NCBI GenBank assembly: GCA_014650475.1
Contig: BMVA01000013.1
Span: 62,001-126,000, forward strand
From: Streptomyces albogriseolus
GTDB taxonomy: Bacteria > Actinomycetota > Actinomycetes > Streptomycetales > Streptomycetaceae
DNA length: 64,000 nucleotides
Direction of reading: 5' to 3'
Positions 39,093 through 47,515 of the stretch are shown here, one piece after another. A model generated the notes under the pieces. It saw nothing but the letters and a program-made list of their open reading frames with translations. It was not told where the DNA came from and did no database searches. The translations under genes and the position numbers were made by a program. How positions within the stretch are numbered: the stretch's first letter is position 1; each line of letters starts with the position of its first letter.

Positions 39093-40307
39093 TCAGTTCA
39101 GCGCGCTGCCCTTCTTCCAGGTCTCCCAGTCGACGTTCCAGTCGCCGTAGCCGTTATTGACCGCCACGGTGTCCGTGGAATTGACGACGGTGACCGGGTC
39201 ACCGAGATGGACCTGGTCGTAGAACCACTTGGCATCCGTCGTGCTCATGCCGATGCAGCCGTGGCTCGCGTTGATGCGGCCGAACTTGCCTTCGTTCCAG
39301 GGTGCCGCGTGGGCGTATGTGCCGGAGGGGGTGAGCTGGACGTCCCACTTCACCGACCTCATGTCGTACGCCTCGGCGCCGAAGATGCCGACCGTGGCGG
39401 AGTTCATGCGGATGCTGGGGACCTTGCCCAGCACGACCATCGTCCCGTTCCAGGTCTCGAAGTCCTTCTTGCCGGTGGAGACCTTCAGCGTGCGGAGCGT
39501 CTTGCCGTTCTTCGCCACCGTCATGGTCTTCTTCACGACGTCGACGGTGCTGGTCACCGCGTCGCCGATGGTGAAGTTCACGACGCGCTGCTGGGTGCCG
39601 TAGATCCCGTTGCCCGCGTCGACGCCCGCGAGGTCCATGCGCAGGGTGACCTTGGTGCCGGACTTCCAGAACTCCTTGGGGCGGTAGTCGATACGGTCCT
39701 TGCCGTCGCGGTCCTTCATCCAGCTCCAGGCGCCCTCGACCGCGGGCGAAGCGGTGACCTTGAGCTTCTTCTCGACCGCCGCCTTGTCGTGGATCGGCTT
39801 GTTGAACGTGATCGACACCGGCATGGCGACCCCGACCTTCGCTCCCTTGTCGGGGTTGTAGGTGCCGACGAAGGTGTTCTTGGCCGCCTCGGTGGTGAAG
39901 GAGGCGTTCTCGGTGAGGGGCGAGCCGTCGGACGCCTTGCCCTTGGCGTTCACCGTGTAGGTGGCGCCCGGGGCGAGCGGTGTGCTGGAGGTCCATACGG
40001 ACTTGTCCTTGGACCAGGTGCCTGAGAGCTTGCCCGGGCCGGGGGAGCTGACCTCGACGGACGACAGGGACCCGCCCTGGGCGCGCACGGTCACCTTCCG
40101 GCTGACCGGCACCTTCTCGCTGTCCGCGCCCGGCTCCACGACTATCGCGGCCGGCCCGCCGTTCTTCCCCCCGTCGGCCGCCAAGTCGGAGCTGCTGTCC
40201 GCCTTGGGGCCGGCGCTGCACGCGGCGAGGACGACGGCGGCGGCCGAGGCGAGCGCGAGCGGCTGTACGGTCCGGCGGTTCAGCCGTGCTGGCAGGCGCT
40301 GTCGCAT
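39093..40307 (-). CDS. L,D-transpeptidase lipoprotein (YkuD domain)
   Basis: A 404-residue lipoprotein: lipobox VVLAACS, then two Ig-like domains (from about 55 and 150, the second with VAMPVSITFNKPI), then a YkuD catalytic domain with INASHGCIGMS, where Cys is the nucleophile and His assists. This is the build of the Mycobacterium LdtMt2 class. It forms 3-3 cross-links in peptidoglycan that beta-lactams do not block. Divergent from resB, with CTAA dyads at 40334 and 40445 between. Control by a BlaI-like dyad would fit a wall-stress function, though this is inference. Confidence 0.93.
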   Translation of the reverse strand: MRQRLPARLNRRTVQPLALASAAAVVLAACSAGPKADSSSDLAADGGKNGGPAAIVVEPGADSEKVPVSRKVTVRAQGGSLSSVEVSSPGPGKLSGTWSKDKSVWTSSTPLAPGATYTVNAKGKASDGSPLTENASFTTEAAKNTFVGTYNPDKGAKVGVAMPVSITFNKPIHDKAAVEKKLKVTASPAVEGAWSWMKDRDGKDRIDYRPKEFWKSGTKVTLRMDLAGVDAGNGIYGTQQRVVNFTIGDAVTSTVDVVKKTMTVAKNGKTLRTLKVSTGKKDFETWNGTMVVLGKVPSIRMNSATVGIFGAEAYDMRSVKWDVQLTPSGTYAHAAPWNEGKFGRINASHGCIGMSTTDAKWFYDQVHLGDPVTVVNSTDTVAVNNGYGDWNVDWETWKKGSALN

Positions 40308-40333
40308 AGGACCCCTCTCAGGTTCTCTAAAGG

Positions 40334-40350
40334 GCTAAGTGAGTTCGTAG
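40334..40350. promoter_or_regulatory. CTAA dyad upstream of the L,D-transpeptidase
   Basis: GCTAAGTGAGTTCGTAG: CTAA-N5-TTCG, one base off the core. It is 27 bases before the start codon at 40307 on the reverse strand. Confidence 0.55.
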
Positions 40351-40441
40351 ACGTGTGACGTAGCTTCCCGGTTCCTGGTCGCGATTGGGGAATGACGGGG
40401 GTGGTCGCAGAACGGATTCTGTCGTGTGTCAGACTCCCTCC

Positions 40442-42121
40442 GTGGCTACTAATAACTTTCGTAGTCTCGCCGATCCTCCCGCGCAAGGCGACAGCGATAC
40501 GAGCGAATCCGCGCCGGCGGCCCACCCCAGGGGTCTGGGGCCGGTCGGCTGGCTGCGCTGGGCTTGGCGTTCGCTGACCACGATGCGCACGGCGCTCGTC
40601 CTGCTGCTCCTGCTCGCGCTCGCAGCTGTACCCGGCTCCCTGGTGCCCCAGGAGGGGCGGCAGCCCGCCCAGGCCGCGGACTTCCGCAGGCGGAACCCGG
40701 ATCTCGCGCCGCTCCTGGACACGCTCGGCTTCTTCGACGTCTACTCGTCGCCCTGGTTCGCCGCCGTCTACCTGCTGCTCTTCGTCTCACTCGCCGGCTG
40801 CATCGTGCCGCGGACCGTGCAGTACGTCCGCACGCTCCGGGCCCGACCGCCTGCCGCCCCGCGCCGACTGGACCGGCTGCCGCAGCACGCCGTCTGGACG
40901 GCGTCGGCCGACCGCGGCGAAGTGCTGCTCACCGCCGCGGACCTGCTGCGGCGGCGCCGCTTCCGGGCCGACCTCGATGTGGGCGGCTCGGTCGCGGGGG
41001 AGAAGGGGTACCTGCGTGAGGCCGGAAACCTGGTGTTCCACGCGTCTCTGTTCGGGCTGCTCGTCGCGCTCGCCGTCGGCAGTCTCTTCGGCACGACCGG
41101 TCAGAAGCTCGTCCTGGAGGGGGACAGCTTCACCAACACCCTCACGCAGTACGACGACTTCACCCCGGGCACGCTGGCCTCGGCCGACAGCCTTCAGCCG
41201 TTCAGCTTCCAGCTCAAGGGGTTCTCCGCGACGTACCAGCGCAGCGGCCCGCAGCGCGGCACCGCCAGCTCCTTCGTCGCGCGCCTGAACTACAGCAAGA
41301 GCGACGGCGGGCCGGCGCGGGACACCCTGGTCGAAGTCAACAAGCCGCTGGAGGTGGACGGCGCCAAGGTCTTCCTCCTCGGCCACGGCTACGCCCCGGT
41401 CGTCACCGTCCGCGACGGCAAAGGCGACATCGCCTGGCAGGGGCCCGCCGCCTTCCTTCCGCAGGACGCCAACCTGACCTCCGTGGGCGTGATCAAGGCG
41501 CCGGACGCCCGCGACCGCGACGGCAAGCGCGACGGCCTCGGCTTCACCGGGCTCTTCCTGCCCACCGTGCAGCTGACCCAGACCGGCTGGGCGTCGTCCT
41601 TCCCCGCCACGGACGACCCGGTACTGGTCCTGACCGCCTACCACGGTGATCTCGGCATGGACAGCGGCCGACCGCAGAACGTCTACCAGCTCGACTCCAG
41701 CCGCATGACGCAGTTCCGCAAGGCCGACGGCTCCCCGTTCGCGCAGGCCCTGCGCCCCGGCGACCGGATGCAACTCCCCGGTGGTGCGGGCTCGCTCACC
41801 TTCGACGGCATCAAACAGTGGGCGAGCTTCCAGATCGCCCGCAACCCCAGCAACAGCACGGCTCTGTGGAGTGCGGTGGCCATGGGCCTCGGCCTGTGTG
41901 CCTCGCTCTTCGTCCGCCGGCGGCGGGTGTGGGTGCGTGCGGAAGCCATGCTGTCCGGCCGGGTGCGGATCGTGGTCGCCGGACTGGACCCCGGTGGGAC
42001 CGACCGGACGGCCGAGGAAGTGGCCGAACTCGCCGAGGAGTTGCGGGAGCGGTTCCCCGCTTTGAAGGCCGCCGAGTCGGACGTGAAAAACCTTGAGCCC
42101 CTGCCCCAGGAGCAGAAATGA
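40442..42121 (+). CDS. resB: Cytochrome c maturation protein ResB/Ccs1
   Basis: A 559-residue membrane protein of the ResB family. After a hydrophilic N-terminus comes the helix TMRTALVLLLLLALAAVPGSLVPQEGR (the VPGSLVPQ motif is characteristic), a second helix pair, a large exported loop (residues about 205-440), and a last helix near 450. It works with CcsA/CcsB in haem transfer to apocytochrome c at the outer face. The start GTG 40442 may be leaderless; a later start is possible because of the overlapping dyad. It overlaps ccsB by four bases (ATGA). Confidence 0.93.
   Translation: MATNNFRSLADPPAQGDSDTSESAPAAHPRGLGPVGWLRWAWRSLTTMRTALVLLLLLALAAVPGSLVPQEGRQPAQAADFRRRNPDLAPLLDTLGFFDVYSSPWFAAVYLLLFVSLAGCIVPRTVQYVRTLRARPPAAPRRLDRLPQHAVWTASADRGEVLLTAADLLRRRRFRADLDVGGSVAGEKGYLREAGNLVFHASLFGLLVALAVGSLFGTTGQKLVLEGDSFTNTLTQYDDFTPGTLASADSLQPFSFQLKGFSATYQRSGPQRGTASSFVARLNYSKSDGGPARDTLVEVNKPLEVDGAKVFLLGHGYAPVVTVRDGKGDIAWQGPAAFLPQDANLTSVGVIKAPDARDRDGKRDGLGFTGLFLPTVQLTQTGWASSFPATDDPVLVLTAYHGDLGMDSGRPQNVYQLDSSRMTQFRKADGSPFAQALRPGDRMQLPGGAGSLTFDGIKQWASFQIARNPSNSTALWSAVAMGLGLCASLFVRRRRVWVRAEAMLSGRVRIVVAGLDPGGTDRTAEEVAELAEELRERFPALKAAESDVKNLEPLPQEQK
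40445..40466. promoter_or_regulatory. CTAA dyad overlapping the resB start
   Basis: CTAATAACTTTCG at 40449-40461, one base off the core, flanked by CTACTAA and CGTAGTC. It covers codons 2-8 of resB from GTG 40442, so either binding blocks elongation or the true resB start is further in. Confidence 0.5.
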
Positions 42122-43233
42122 GCAACGCCCCTCTCGCCGACCAGAACCTGGCCCAGCTCGCCAACTGGCTGATGTACTCGGCGATCGCCGTCTATCTGCT
42201 CGCCTTCGTCGCCGCCTGCGCGGAGTGGGCGTTCGGAAGCCGGGGTCCGGGGATGCGGGCCTCCGCCGCCTCTCCGGCGGTACGGGCGGCACAACAGACT
42301 CCGGTCGCGCCCTCACGCGGCCGGACAAGGAGCGCGGCCGTGGGCGGTGCAACAGGAAGCAGCACGCAGGTGCTGGCACCGCCCGCGACCGCGCGTCCGG
42401 AAGCCCTCGTCACGGGCACGGGTGACGGCCCCGGAGCGGCCGGTGGCAGTCCCCGGGCCGACCTCGTTGGGCGGATCGCCGTCTCACTCACCGTGCTGGC
42501 GCTCCTGCTCCACTTCGGCTCGGTGCTGGCCCGCGGCCTCGCGGTGAGCCGGCCGCCGTGGGGCAACATGTACGAGTTCTCCACCGCCTTCGCCCTGATG
42601 GCATCGGCCGCGTACGTCGGCCTGCTCGCGGCCCGCAGACCTGTGCGGTGGCTGGGGGTTCCGGTCCTCTTCTCGGTCCTGCTCACCCTCGGCCTCGCGG
42701 TGTCGGTGCTGTACGTCGACTCCGCACAGCTCGTGCCCGCCCTGCACTCGTACTGGCTGTGGATCCACGTCTCCGCCGCGATCATCTCGGGCGGCGTGTT
42801 CCACACGGCGGCCGTCGTCAGCATCCTGTACCTGGTGCGCGACCGCTGGGAACGGGCGGTCGCCGGGGGCGGGGCTGAGGGACGAGGCGCTGTGCTGTGG
42901 CGGCGGCTGCCGTCCAGCCAGACGCTCGACAAGCTGGCCTACCGCCTGACTGGCCTCGTCTTCCCTCTGTGGACCTTCGCGGTCATCGCGGGCGCGGTAT
43001 GGGCGGAAGCCGCGTGGGGCCGCTACTGGGGCTGGGACCCCAAGGAGACCTGGGCCTTCATCACGTGGGTCGCCTACGCCGCGTACCTGCACGCCCGGGC
43101 CACCGCCGGGTGGAAGGGACGGCGCGCGGCGGTGCTCGGACTGGTGGCGTTCGCCACCTTCGTCTTCAATTACTACGGCGTCAACATCCTCATCACCGGT
43201 CTGCACTCCTACGGAGGACTGCCGACCAACTGA
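42118..43233 (+). CDS. ccsB: Cytochrome c biogenesis haem handler CcsB/CcsA
   Basis: A 371-residue polytopic protein with the tryptophan-rich WWD haem motif WGRYWGWDPKETWAFITW in the second half, and haem-axial His candidates in the helices before and after (VHIHV-like WIHVSAAIIS, and TGLHSYGG at the end). The N-terminal loop (residues 40-115) is long and low in complexity. It delivers haem for ligation to CXXCH. The start overlaps resB, so the two form one complex. Together with CcdA and TlpA at 17.9-19.4 kb, the System II pathway is complete in this window, though no c-type cytochrome was found. Confidence 0.94.
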   Translation: MSNAPLADQNLAQLANWLMYSAIAVYLLAFVAACAEWAFGSRGPGMRASAASPAVRAAQQTPVAPSRGRTRSAAVGGATGSSTQVLAPPATARPEALVTGTGDGPGAAGGSPRADLVGRIAVSLTVLALLLHFGSVLARGLAVSRPPWGNMYEFSTAFALMASAAYVGLLAARRPVRWLGVPVLFSVLLTLGLAVSVLYVDSAQLVPALHSYWLWIHVSAAIISGGVFHTAAVVSILYLVRDRWERAVAGGGAEGRGAVLWRRLPSSQTLDKLAYRLTGLVFPLWTFAVIAGAVWAEAAWGRYWGWDPKETWAFITWVAYAAYLHARATAGWKGRRAAVLGLVAFATFVFNYYGVNILITGLHSYGGLPTN

Positions 43234-43263
43234 AGATCTCATCAGTCCGTCGACCCCTGTAAG

Positions 43264-43280
43264 GTACCCCCAGGGGGTAA
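43264..43280 (+). promoter_or_regulatory. CsoR box before the Met/His-rich protein and multicopper oxidase
   Basis: GTACCCCCAGGGGGTAA, symmetrical TACCCCC-A-GGGGGTA. Rightward the -10 is TAAGAT. It is 44 bases before the start at 43324 and likely controls the two-gene operon to 45423. Confidence 0.88.
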
Positions 43281-43323
43281 GATTCCGACGTCGGCGTCCG
43301 CAAGCGCGACCAGGGTGGAGACC

Positions 43324-43773
43324 GTGGCGATACAGGCAGCTCACAGGGGCGGCAGTGCCGTCCGCTGGACGTATGGGGCGTTCCTCGCCCTGTTCGTCGC
43401 GCTGGCCGTGCTCGTCCACCACGAGACTGCTGCGACGGGCGCCTCGCGCATGATGAGCGCTTCGTCCATGGCCGTGATGGATGGCGCCCCCATGCAGGGT
43501 GCTGCCCATGCCGGCCACACCATGCCGGGCGAGGCGACGCCGACCGCCTGGGAGCCGTCCTCCTCGCACAGCATGGACGCCGGTGGTTGCGCTGCGCCCG
43601 ACATGCAGCACTGCACCACGGCGAGCATCGGCTCCGTGCAACTCGTCGCCCCCGCCGAAAACGAGTTCTCACCGCTCACGGACCTTCCCGAGGCCGTGGC
43701 GGCATCCGTGCCCGTCGGTACGGTCGGCCGCGCCCCGCCCGACCTGTCCGTTCTCTCCCTGCTGCGTATATAG
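43324..43773 (+). CDS. DUF6153-like Met/His-rich membrane protein
   Basis: A 149-residue protein: one helix (TYGAFLALFVALAVLVHHE), then a Met/His-rich exported part (SRMMSASSMAVMDGAPMQ, HAGHTMPGE, HSMDAGGCAAPDMQHC) with two Cys, and the end LSVLSLLRI. The C-terminal LRI is shared with the protein at 51732-52142, which has the same layout. GGAG stands 3 bases before GTG 43324; a GTG three codons earlier is an alternative. It is first in the CsoR-controlled unit with the oxidase, so it probably binds copper outside the cell. Confidence 0.82.
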   Translation: MAIQAAHRGGSAVRWTYGAFLALFVALAVLVHHETAATGASRMMSASSMAVMDGAPMQGAAHAGHTMPGEATPTAWEPSSSHSMDAGGCAAPDMQHCTTASIGSVQLVAPAENEFSPLTDLPEAVAASVPVGTVGRAPPDLSVLSLLRI

Positions 43774-43848
43774 GCCGCCCCGGACGGCGCGCGATGTGCC
43801 GTCCCTCCGCGACCACGTCGGCAGTTACGAGAACAGAGGACACAACCC

Positions 43849-45423
43849 ATGAACAGCATCAATCGCCGCTCCGTCCTGCTCGCCGGACTGGGAGTCGCCG
43901 GTGCCGGCGCTCTTGCCGCCTGCAGCAGCGGGAGCGGCTCCGATGGCGGCAATGCCCTGGTCAACCCCTCCGGCTCGGCGGTCGCCGCGGGGGAGAAGAA
44001 GCGCAAGAGCACCGGACGCCAGCAGAAGCTCACCCTGACCGCGGCACCCGCCATGATCGACCTGGGCGGCGGCGTCATGCCCAAGACCTGGGCATTCGAC
44101 GGACGCACCCCGGGCAAGGAGATCCGGCTCTCCGTCGGCGACACCCTTGTGGCCGAGCTGTCCAACCAGCTCCCGAACAAGACCACCACGTCCATCCACT
44201 GGCACGGCATCGCCCTGCGCAACGACATGGACGGCGTGCCCCCGGCCACCCAGACCGCCGTCCGGGCCGGCTCCACCTTCACCTACCAGTTCATCACCGA
44301 CGCCCCGGGCACGTACTTCTTCCACCCACACGTCGGCGTCCAGCTCGACCGCGGTCTGTACGCCCCGCTGATCATCGAGGACCCCAAGGAGACCCTCGCG
44401 TACGACGACGAGTGGGTCGTCCTCCTCGACGACTGGGTCGACGGCGTCACCGGCACGCCCGACGAGGTCTTCGCCGAACTCCGGCAGGGCATGGGCGGCA
44501 TGGAAGGCCACGACATGGGAGACATGGGCGGGATGGACATGGGGGACTCCCCGTCCCCGTCCGCCTCGTCCGGCGGCATGTCGATGAGGTTCATGCTCAT
44601 GGGCGCCGAGAGCGAACTGCTCGGCGGCGACGCCGGCGACGTCAAGTACCCGCACCACCTGATCAACGGCCGAGTGGCCACCGACCCGGACATCTACACC
44701 GGCAAGCCCGGCAAGAAGGTGCGCCTGCGGATCATCAACGCGGGCGGAGACACCGCCTACCGCGTCGCCCTCGGCGGCCACAAAATGACCATCACCCACA
44801 CCGACGGCTTCCCGGTCCAGCACCAGGAAGTCGACGCCCTGCTGATCGGCATGGGCGAGCGCTACGACGCCCTCGTCACCCTCGGCGACGGTGTCTTCCC
44901 GCTCGTCGCCCTGGCCGAGGGCAAGAACGCCAACGGCTTCGCTCTGGTGCGTACGGGCTCCGGGAGCGCGCCGAAGCCGACCGTCCGTCCGAAGGAACTG
45001 GGCGGCATGATCATGTCGGCGTCCCAGCTGCGTGCCGCCGACGACGTGCGGTTCAAGTCGGCCAAGACCGACGTGACGCACCAGATCAAGCTGACCGGCG
45101 GCATGGACAAGTACAACTGGGCCATCAACGGCAGGCCGTTCGACATGAAGGACCCCGAGGCGAACCCGATCCTCATCGAGGAGGGCCAGCGCGTACGGCT
45201 CGACTTCTTCAACGACACCGACATGTGGCACCCGATGCACCTGCACGGCCACACCTACCAGATCGGTGACTCCGGGCCACGTAAGGACACCGCCATCGTG
45301 CTGCCCAAGAAGAAGCTGTCCGTGTTCTTCGACGCGGACAACCCGGGGCAGTGGATGCTGCACTGCCACAACGCCTACCACGGCGAGGCCGGGATGATGG
45401 CGAACGTGGCCTACAAGGCCTGA
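43849..45423 (+). CDS. Multicopper oxidase, Tat/lipoprotein type
   Basis: A 524-residue multicopper oxidase with three cupredoxin domains. The N-terminus has twin arginines (MNSINRRSVLLAGLG) and a lipobox ALAACSS, so it is exported folded and lipid-anchored. All four copper motifs are present: HWHG near residue 120, FFHPHVG, HPMHLHGH, and HCHNAYHGEAGMM near the end with the type 1 Met. A Met/Gly/Asp-rich insert (GMGGMEGHDMGDMGGMDMGD) resembles those of copper-oxidising CueO-like enzymes. It likely turns Cu(I) to Cu(II) outside the cell. It follows the DUF6153-like gene by 75 bases under the same CsoR box. Confidence 0.95.
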   Translation: MNSINRRSVLLAGLGVAGAGALAACSSGSGSDGGNALVNPSGSAVAAGEKKRKSTGRQQKLTLTAAPAMIDLGGGVMPKTWAFDGRTPGKEIRLSVGDTLVAELSNQLPNKTTTSIHWHGIALRNDMDGVPPATQTAVRAGSTFTYQFITDAPGTYFFHPHVGVQLDRGLYAPLIIEDPKETLAYDDEWVVLLDDWVDGVTGTPDEVFAELRQGMGGMEGHDMGDMGGMDMGDSPSPSASSGGMSMRFMLMGAESELLGGDAGDVKYPHHLINGRVATDPDIYTGKPGKKVRLRIINAGGDTAYRVALGGHKMTITHTDGFPVQHQEVDALLIGMGERYDALVTLGDGVFPLVALAEGKNANGFALVRTGSGSAPKPTVRPKELGGMIMSASQLRAADDVRFKSAKTDVTHQIKLTGGMDKYNWAINGRPFDMKDPEANPILIEEGQRVRLDFFNDTDMWHPMHLHGHTYQIGDSGPRKDTAIVLPKKKLSVFFDADNPGQWMLHCHNAYHGEAGMMANVAYKA

Positions 45424-45499
45424 GGTTCGCCTCGCGCCGTCCGGGCGGGCTCATCGGTTGGCTGATGGGCGCGTCCGGAGGCGGCGTGCCGTGGGCGCA

Positions 45500-46159
45500 T
45501 CAGTTCTCCGGCTTGCGTGCGACCCCGATGACGCACGGGGAGCTGGGCGTGGTACGGCCGTTGATGAGGAAGTCGAAGTGCCGCGCCTGCTCGACGGTGA
45601 AACCGGCGTCCCTGATGGCCTGTTCGCTGTCCCGGTCGAGGTTGCAGCCGCCGGTCAGCAGCGGCCACACCATGTTGATCCTGCGCTGCTTCTTGGCGAA
45701 CCGCGGATCGGCCGAGCGTACGTGTTCGTAGAAGTAGAGGCGCCCTCCCGGTCGCAGGACCCGAGCCGCCTCCGCCAGCGCCGCGGGGACGTCGGCGATG
45801 CTGCACAGGACAAGTGAGGCGACGACTCCGTCGACCGAGCTGTCCGGCACCGGCAGTTCCTCCGCCCGGCCCTCGCGTACCTCGACGGGCGCGGACGACT
45901 CGGCCGCCGCCCGCGTCGCGAGCTCGCGCAGGCGTGGTTCCGGCTCCACTGCGATGACCTTCTCCACTGTGGCGGGGTAGTGGCGAAAGTTGGCGCCGTT
46001 GCCCGCACCCACCTCGATGACACGGCCCTCGGTGTCCGCGAGGAGTTCCTTGCGGTGGTCAAGTCCGCCGTGGGTTTCGGCGAAGGCGTTGATCCTCGGG
46101 TAGATCCGAGCGAAGAAAGGGTGCTTGACCTTCGGACGCTTGGCTGCGGCTGTGGGCAT
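45500..46159 (-). CDS. Class I SAM-dependent methyltransferase (UbiE-like)
   Basis: A 219-residue protein with motif I VIEVGAGNGANFRHYPATV, motif II VIAVEPEPRLRELA, the acidic-loop VDGVVASLVLCSIADVP, and LRPGGRLYFYEHVRS. The end WPLLTGGCNLDRDSEQAIRDAGF is shared with a small family of phospholipid or quinone methylases. Perfect TACTACG dyads at 46197 and 46218 lie just upstream, so it is likely the direct target of the BlaI-like protein. The stop is close to the convergent multicopper oxidase. Confidence 0.88.
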   Translation of the reverse strand: MPTAAAKRPKVKHPFFARIYPRINAFAETHGGLDHRKELLADTEGRVIEVGAGNGANFRHYPATVEKVIAVEPEPRLRELATRAAAESSAPVEVREGRAEELPVPDSSVDGVVASLVLCSIADVPAALAEAARVLRPGGRLYFYEHVRSADPRFAKKQRRINMVWPLLTGGCNLDRDSEQAIRDAGFTVEQARHFDFLINGRTTPSSPCVIGVARKPEN

Positions 46160-46196
46160 GACGGCAACTCCTCATCAGTCAGCGACACCCGTCAAG

Positions 46197-46216
46197 CTAC
46201 TACGCGCACGTAGTAG
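46197..46216. promoter_or_regulatory. BlaI-type operator before the methyltransferase
   Basis: CTACTACG-CGCA-CGTAGTAG: a perfect 8-base inverted repeat with a 4-base spacer, 38 bases before the methyltransferase start. It shares TACTA...TAGTA with the site before blaI at 47516. Confidence 0.75.
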
Positions 46217-46217
46217 A

Positions 46218-46235
46218 TACTATGGGTGTGTAGTA
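46218..46235. promoter_or_regulatory. Second BlaI-type dyad before the methyltransferase
   Basis: TACTATGGGTGTGTAGTA. It directly follows the first operator. Two adjacent sites are usual for BlaI/MecI regulators. Confidence 0.6.
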
Positions 46236-46241
46236 GATGGG

Positions 46242-47063
46242 TCAGGCCCCGACGGGCATGCAGCTCAACGGAGTTGCCGCAACCAGCGCCGCGGAACCTG
46301 CCAGTGCCCAGGCGTAGACGGCGGCCCCGGCGACGGAGGAGGCCACCCGCCATCGGGCGGGCGGTGCCAGGCGCGGCGGGTGTCCGTCTTCCAGCTGGGC
46401 GATGCGGGCGTCGAGCAGGTCGGGAGCTGCCATGGCGCTGGCCGGTACGGCGAGCGCCCAGCCGGGCACGGCGGACACCTTGAGCAGAGCACCGGCGACC
46501 GCAGGCGTACCGCAGTGGGCGACCGCCCGGCGATCGGCCGTGAGTTCTCGGTCGGCGGCGAAGGCTGCCCGCAGGTGACCCAGCAGGGGAAGGGCGAAGT
46601 GGTGCGCCGTCAGGAGGCCGGCGATCAACGCCCGGAGCGGGTCGCGACCGCGGACGTGAGCGGCCTCATGGGCGAGCACCGCGTGTAGTTCGCGCTCGGT
46701 GACGGTCGTCGTCAGACCGCTGCTGACCGCCACCCGGGGGCGGAGCAGGCCGTATGTGAACGCGAAGGGCGCCTTGGAGTCGACCACAGTGACACGGCCT
46801 GCCAAGCTCGCGCGTGCGGCCGCGTCACTCACCCTGGCCGCGCTCACTGTGGTGCTGTCGCCGCGAGCGAGCACCTCCTGGCTCACGGCGCGCGTCGCCC
46901 GCAGCCCTTTCCAGAGACCGACGGCCGACCGCGCGCCACCCGCGACCGAAAGAGCCAACAGCACGGTTCCTGCCCAGGCGGTACCGGCCAGCAGGACGCT
47001 CGTGCCACGATGCCCCACCTGCCACGCGAGCGCCAGGGTCAGACAGCACGCGACATAGACCAC
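46242..47063 (-). CDS. BlaR1/MecR1-like M56 membrane metallopeptidase, 5' end uncertain
   Basis: The frame holds a M56 peptidase: helices, then the zinc site LHAVLAHEAAHVRGRDPL (HExxH), the downstream Glu in AADRELTADRRAV, and further helices. It is the sensing partner of the BlaI-like repressor upstream. The expected start, a GTG overlapping the blaI stop (GTGA) at about 47142, lies in another frame and reads VIGAAVLDRGNRAF. In the M56 frame the first good start is GTG 47063, which drops the first helix. A frameshift in the first 30 codons is the simplest reading. Without that helix the sensor may be defective. Confidence 0.75.
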   Translation of the reverse strand: MVYVACCLTLALAWQVGHRGTSVLLAGTAWAGTVLLALSVAGGARSAVGLWKGLRATRAVSQEVLARGDSTTVSAARVSDAAARASLAGRVTVVDSKAPFAFTYGLLRPRVAVSSGLTTTVTERELHAVLAHEAAHVRGRDPLRALIAGLLTAHHFALPLLGHLRAAFAADRELTADRRAVAHCGTPAVAGALLKVSAVPGWALAVPASAMAAPDLLDARIAQLEDGHPPRLAPPARWRVASSVAGAAVYAWALAGSAALVAATPLSCMPVGA

Positions 47064-47139
47064 CGCGGCACGGATAGCCGCGGTACGGCGACCAGTGTCC
47101 AGAAGGCGCGGTTCCCGCGGTCGAGCACCGCGGCGCCGA

Positions 47140-47490
47140 TCACGGCGATTCCTCCAACAGGCGCCGCAGCCGGTCGCGGAGCCCCGGATCGAGGACCGCC
47201 TCGGCGGCGAAGTGCGTGATCGCGGCGTCTCCATGGTTGCGCAATACCTCGCGTACGGCGAGTGCGGCCTCGTCCGGCACCGCGGGGGAGTACGCATAAC
47301 TGCGCCCCTGAGTAGTGCGGTTGAGTACGTCCTTCTCCGCGAGCCGGCTCATCACCGTCATGACGGTCGTGTACGCGAGTGGCTGGGCGCGGCCCTTGTT
47401 CAGCCCGTCGAGCACTTCCCGAACGGTGACCGGGTGTTCCGCATTCCAGCAGACCCGCATGACCTCGCCCTCAAGTGCTCCAAGGACCAC
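47140..47490 (-). CDS. BlaI/MecI/CopY-family repressor
   Basis: A 116-residue winged-helix regulator of the BlaI family: LEGEVMRVCWNAEHPVTVREVLDGLNKG, then LAYTTVMTVMSRLAEKDVLNRTTQGRSYAYSP (recognition helix and wing), then a dimerisation helix. CopY copper ligands (CxCxxxxCxC) are absent, so it is probably turned off by proteolysis from the M56 partner rather than by direct metal. GTG 47490 follows GGAAGGGTGGCGCG. A dyad at 47516 sits 26 bases upstream, consistent with autoregulation. It is the best candidate inside the window for the regulator of the TACTA-type sites; whether it also binds the CTAA-N5-TTAG sites is inference. Confidence 0.9.
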   Translation of the reverse strand: MVLGALEGEVMRVCWNAEHPVTVREVLDGLNKGRAQPLAYTTVMTVMSRLAEKDVLNRTTQGRSYAYSPAVPDEAALAVREVLRNHGDAAITHFAAEAVLDPGLRDRLRRLLEESP

Positions 47491-47515
47491 CGCGCCACCC
47501 TTCCAGGACCGTTCC

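Noticed and set aside
43825-45381. 518-codon frame opposite the multicopper oxidase
   Set aside because: The oxidase has all four copper motifs; the antisense frame has none and only repeats Val/Asp/Gly patterns.
47140-47490. Calling the BlaI-family protein a CopY copper repressor
   Set aside because: The CxCxxxxCxC copper motif of CopY is missing and an M56 protease gene follows, as in BlaI/BlaR1 systems.
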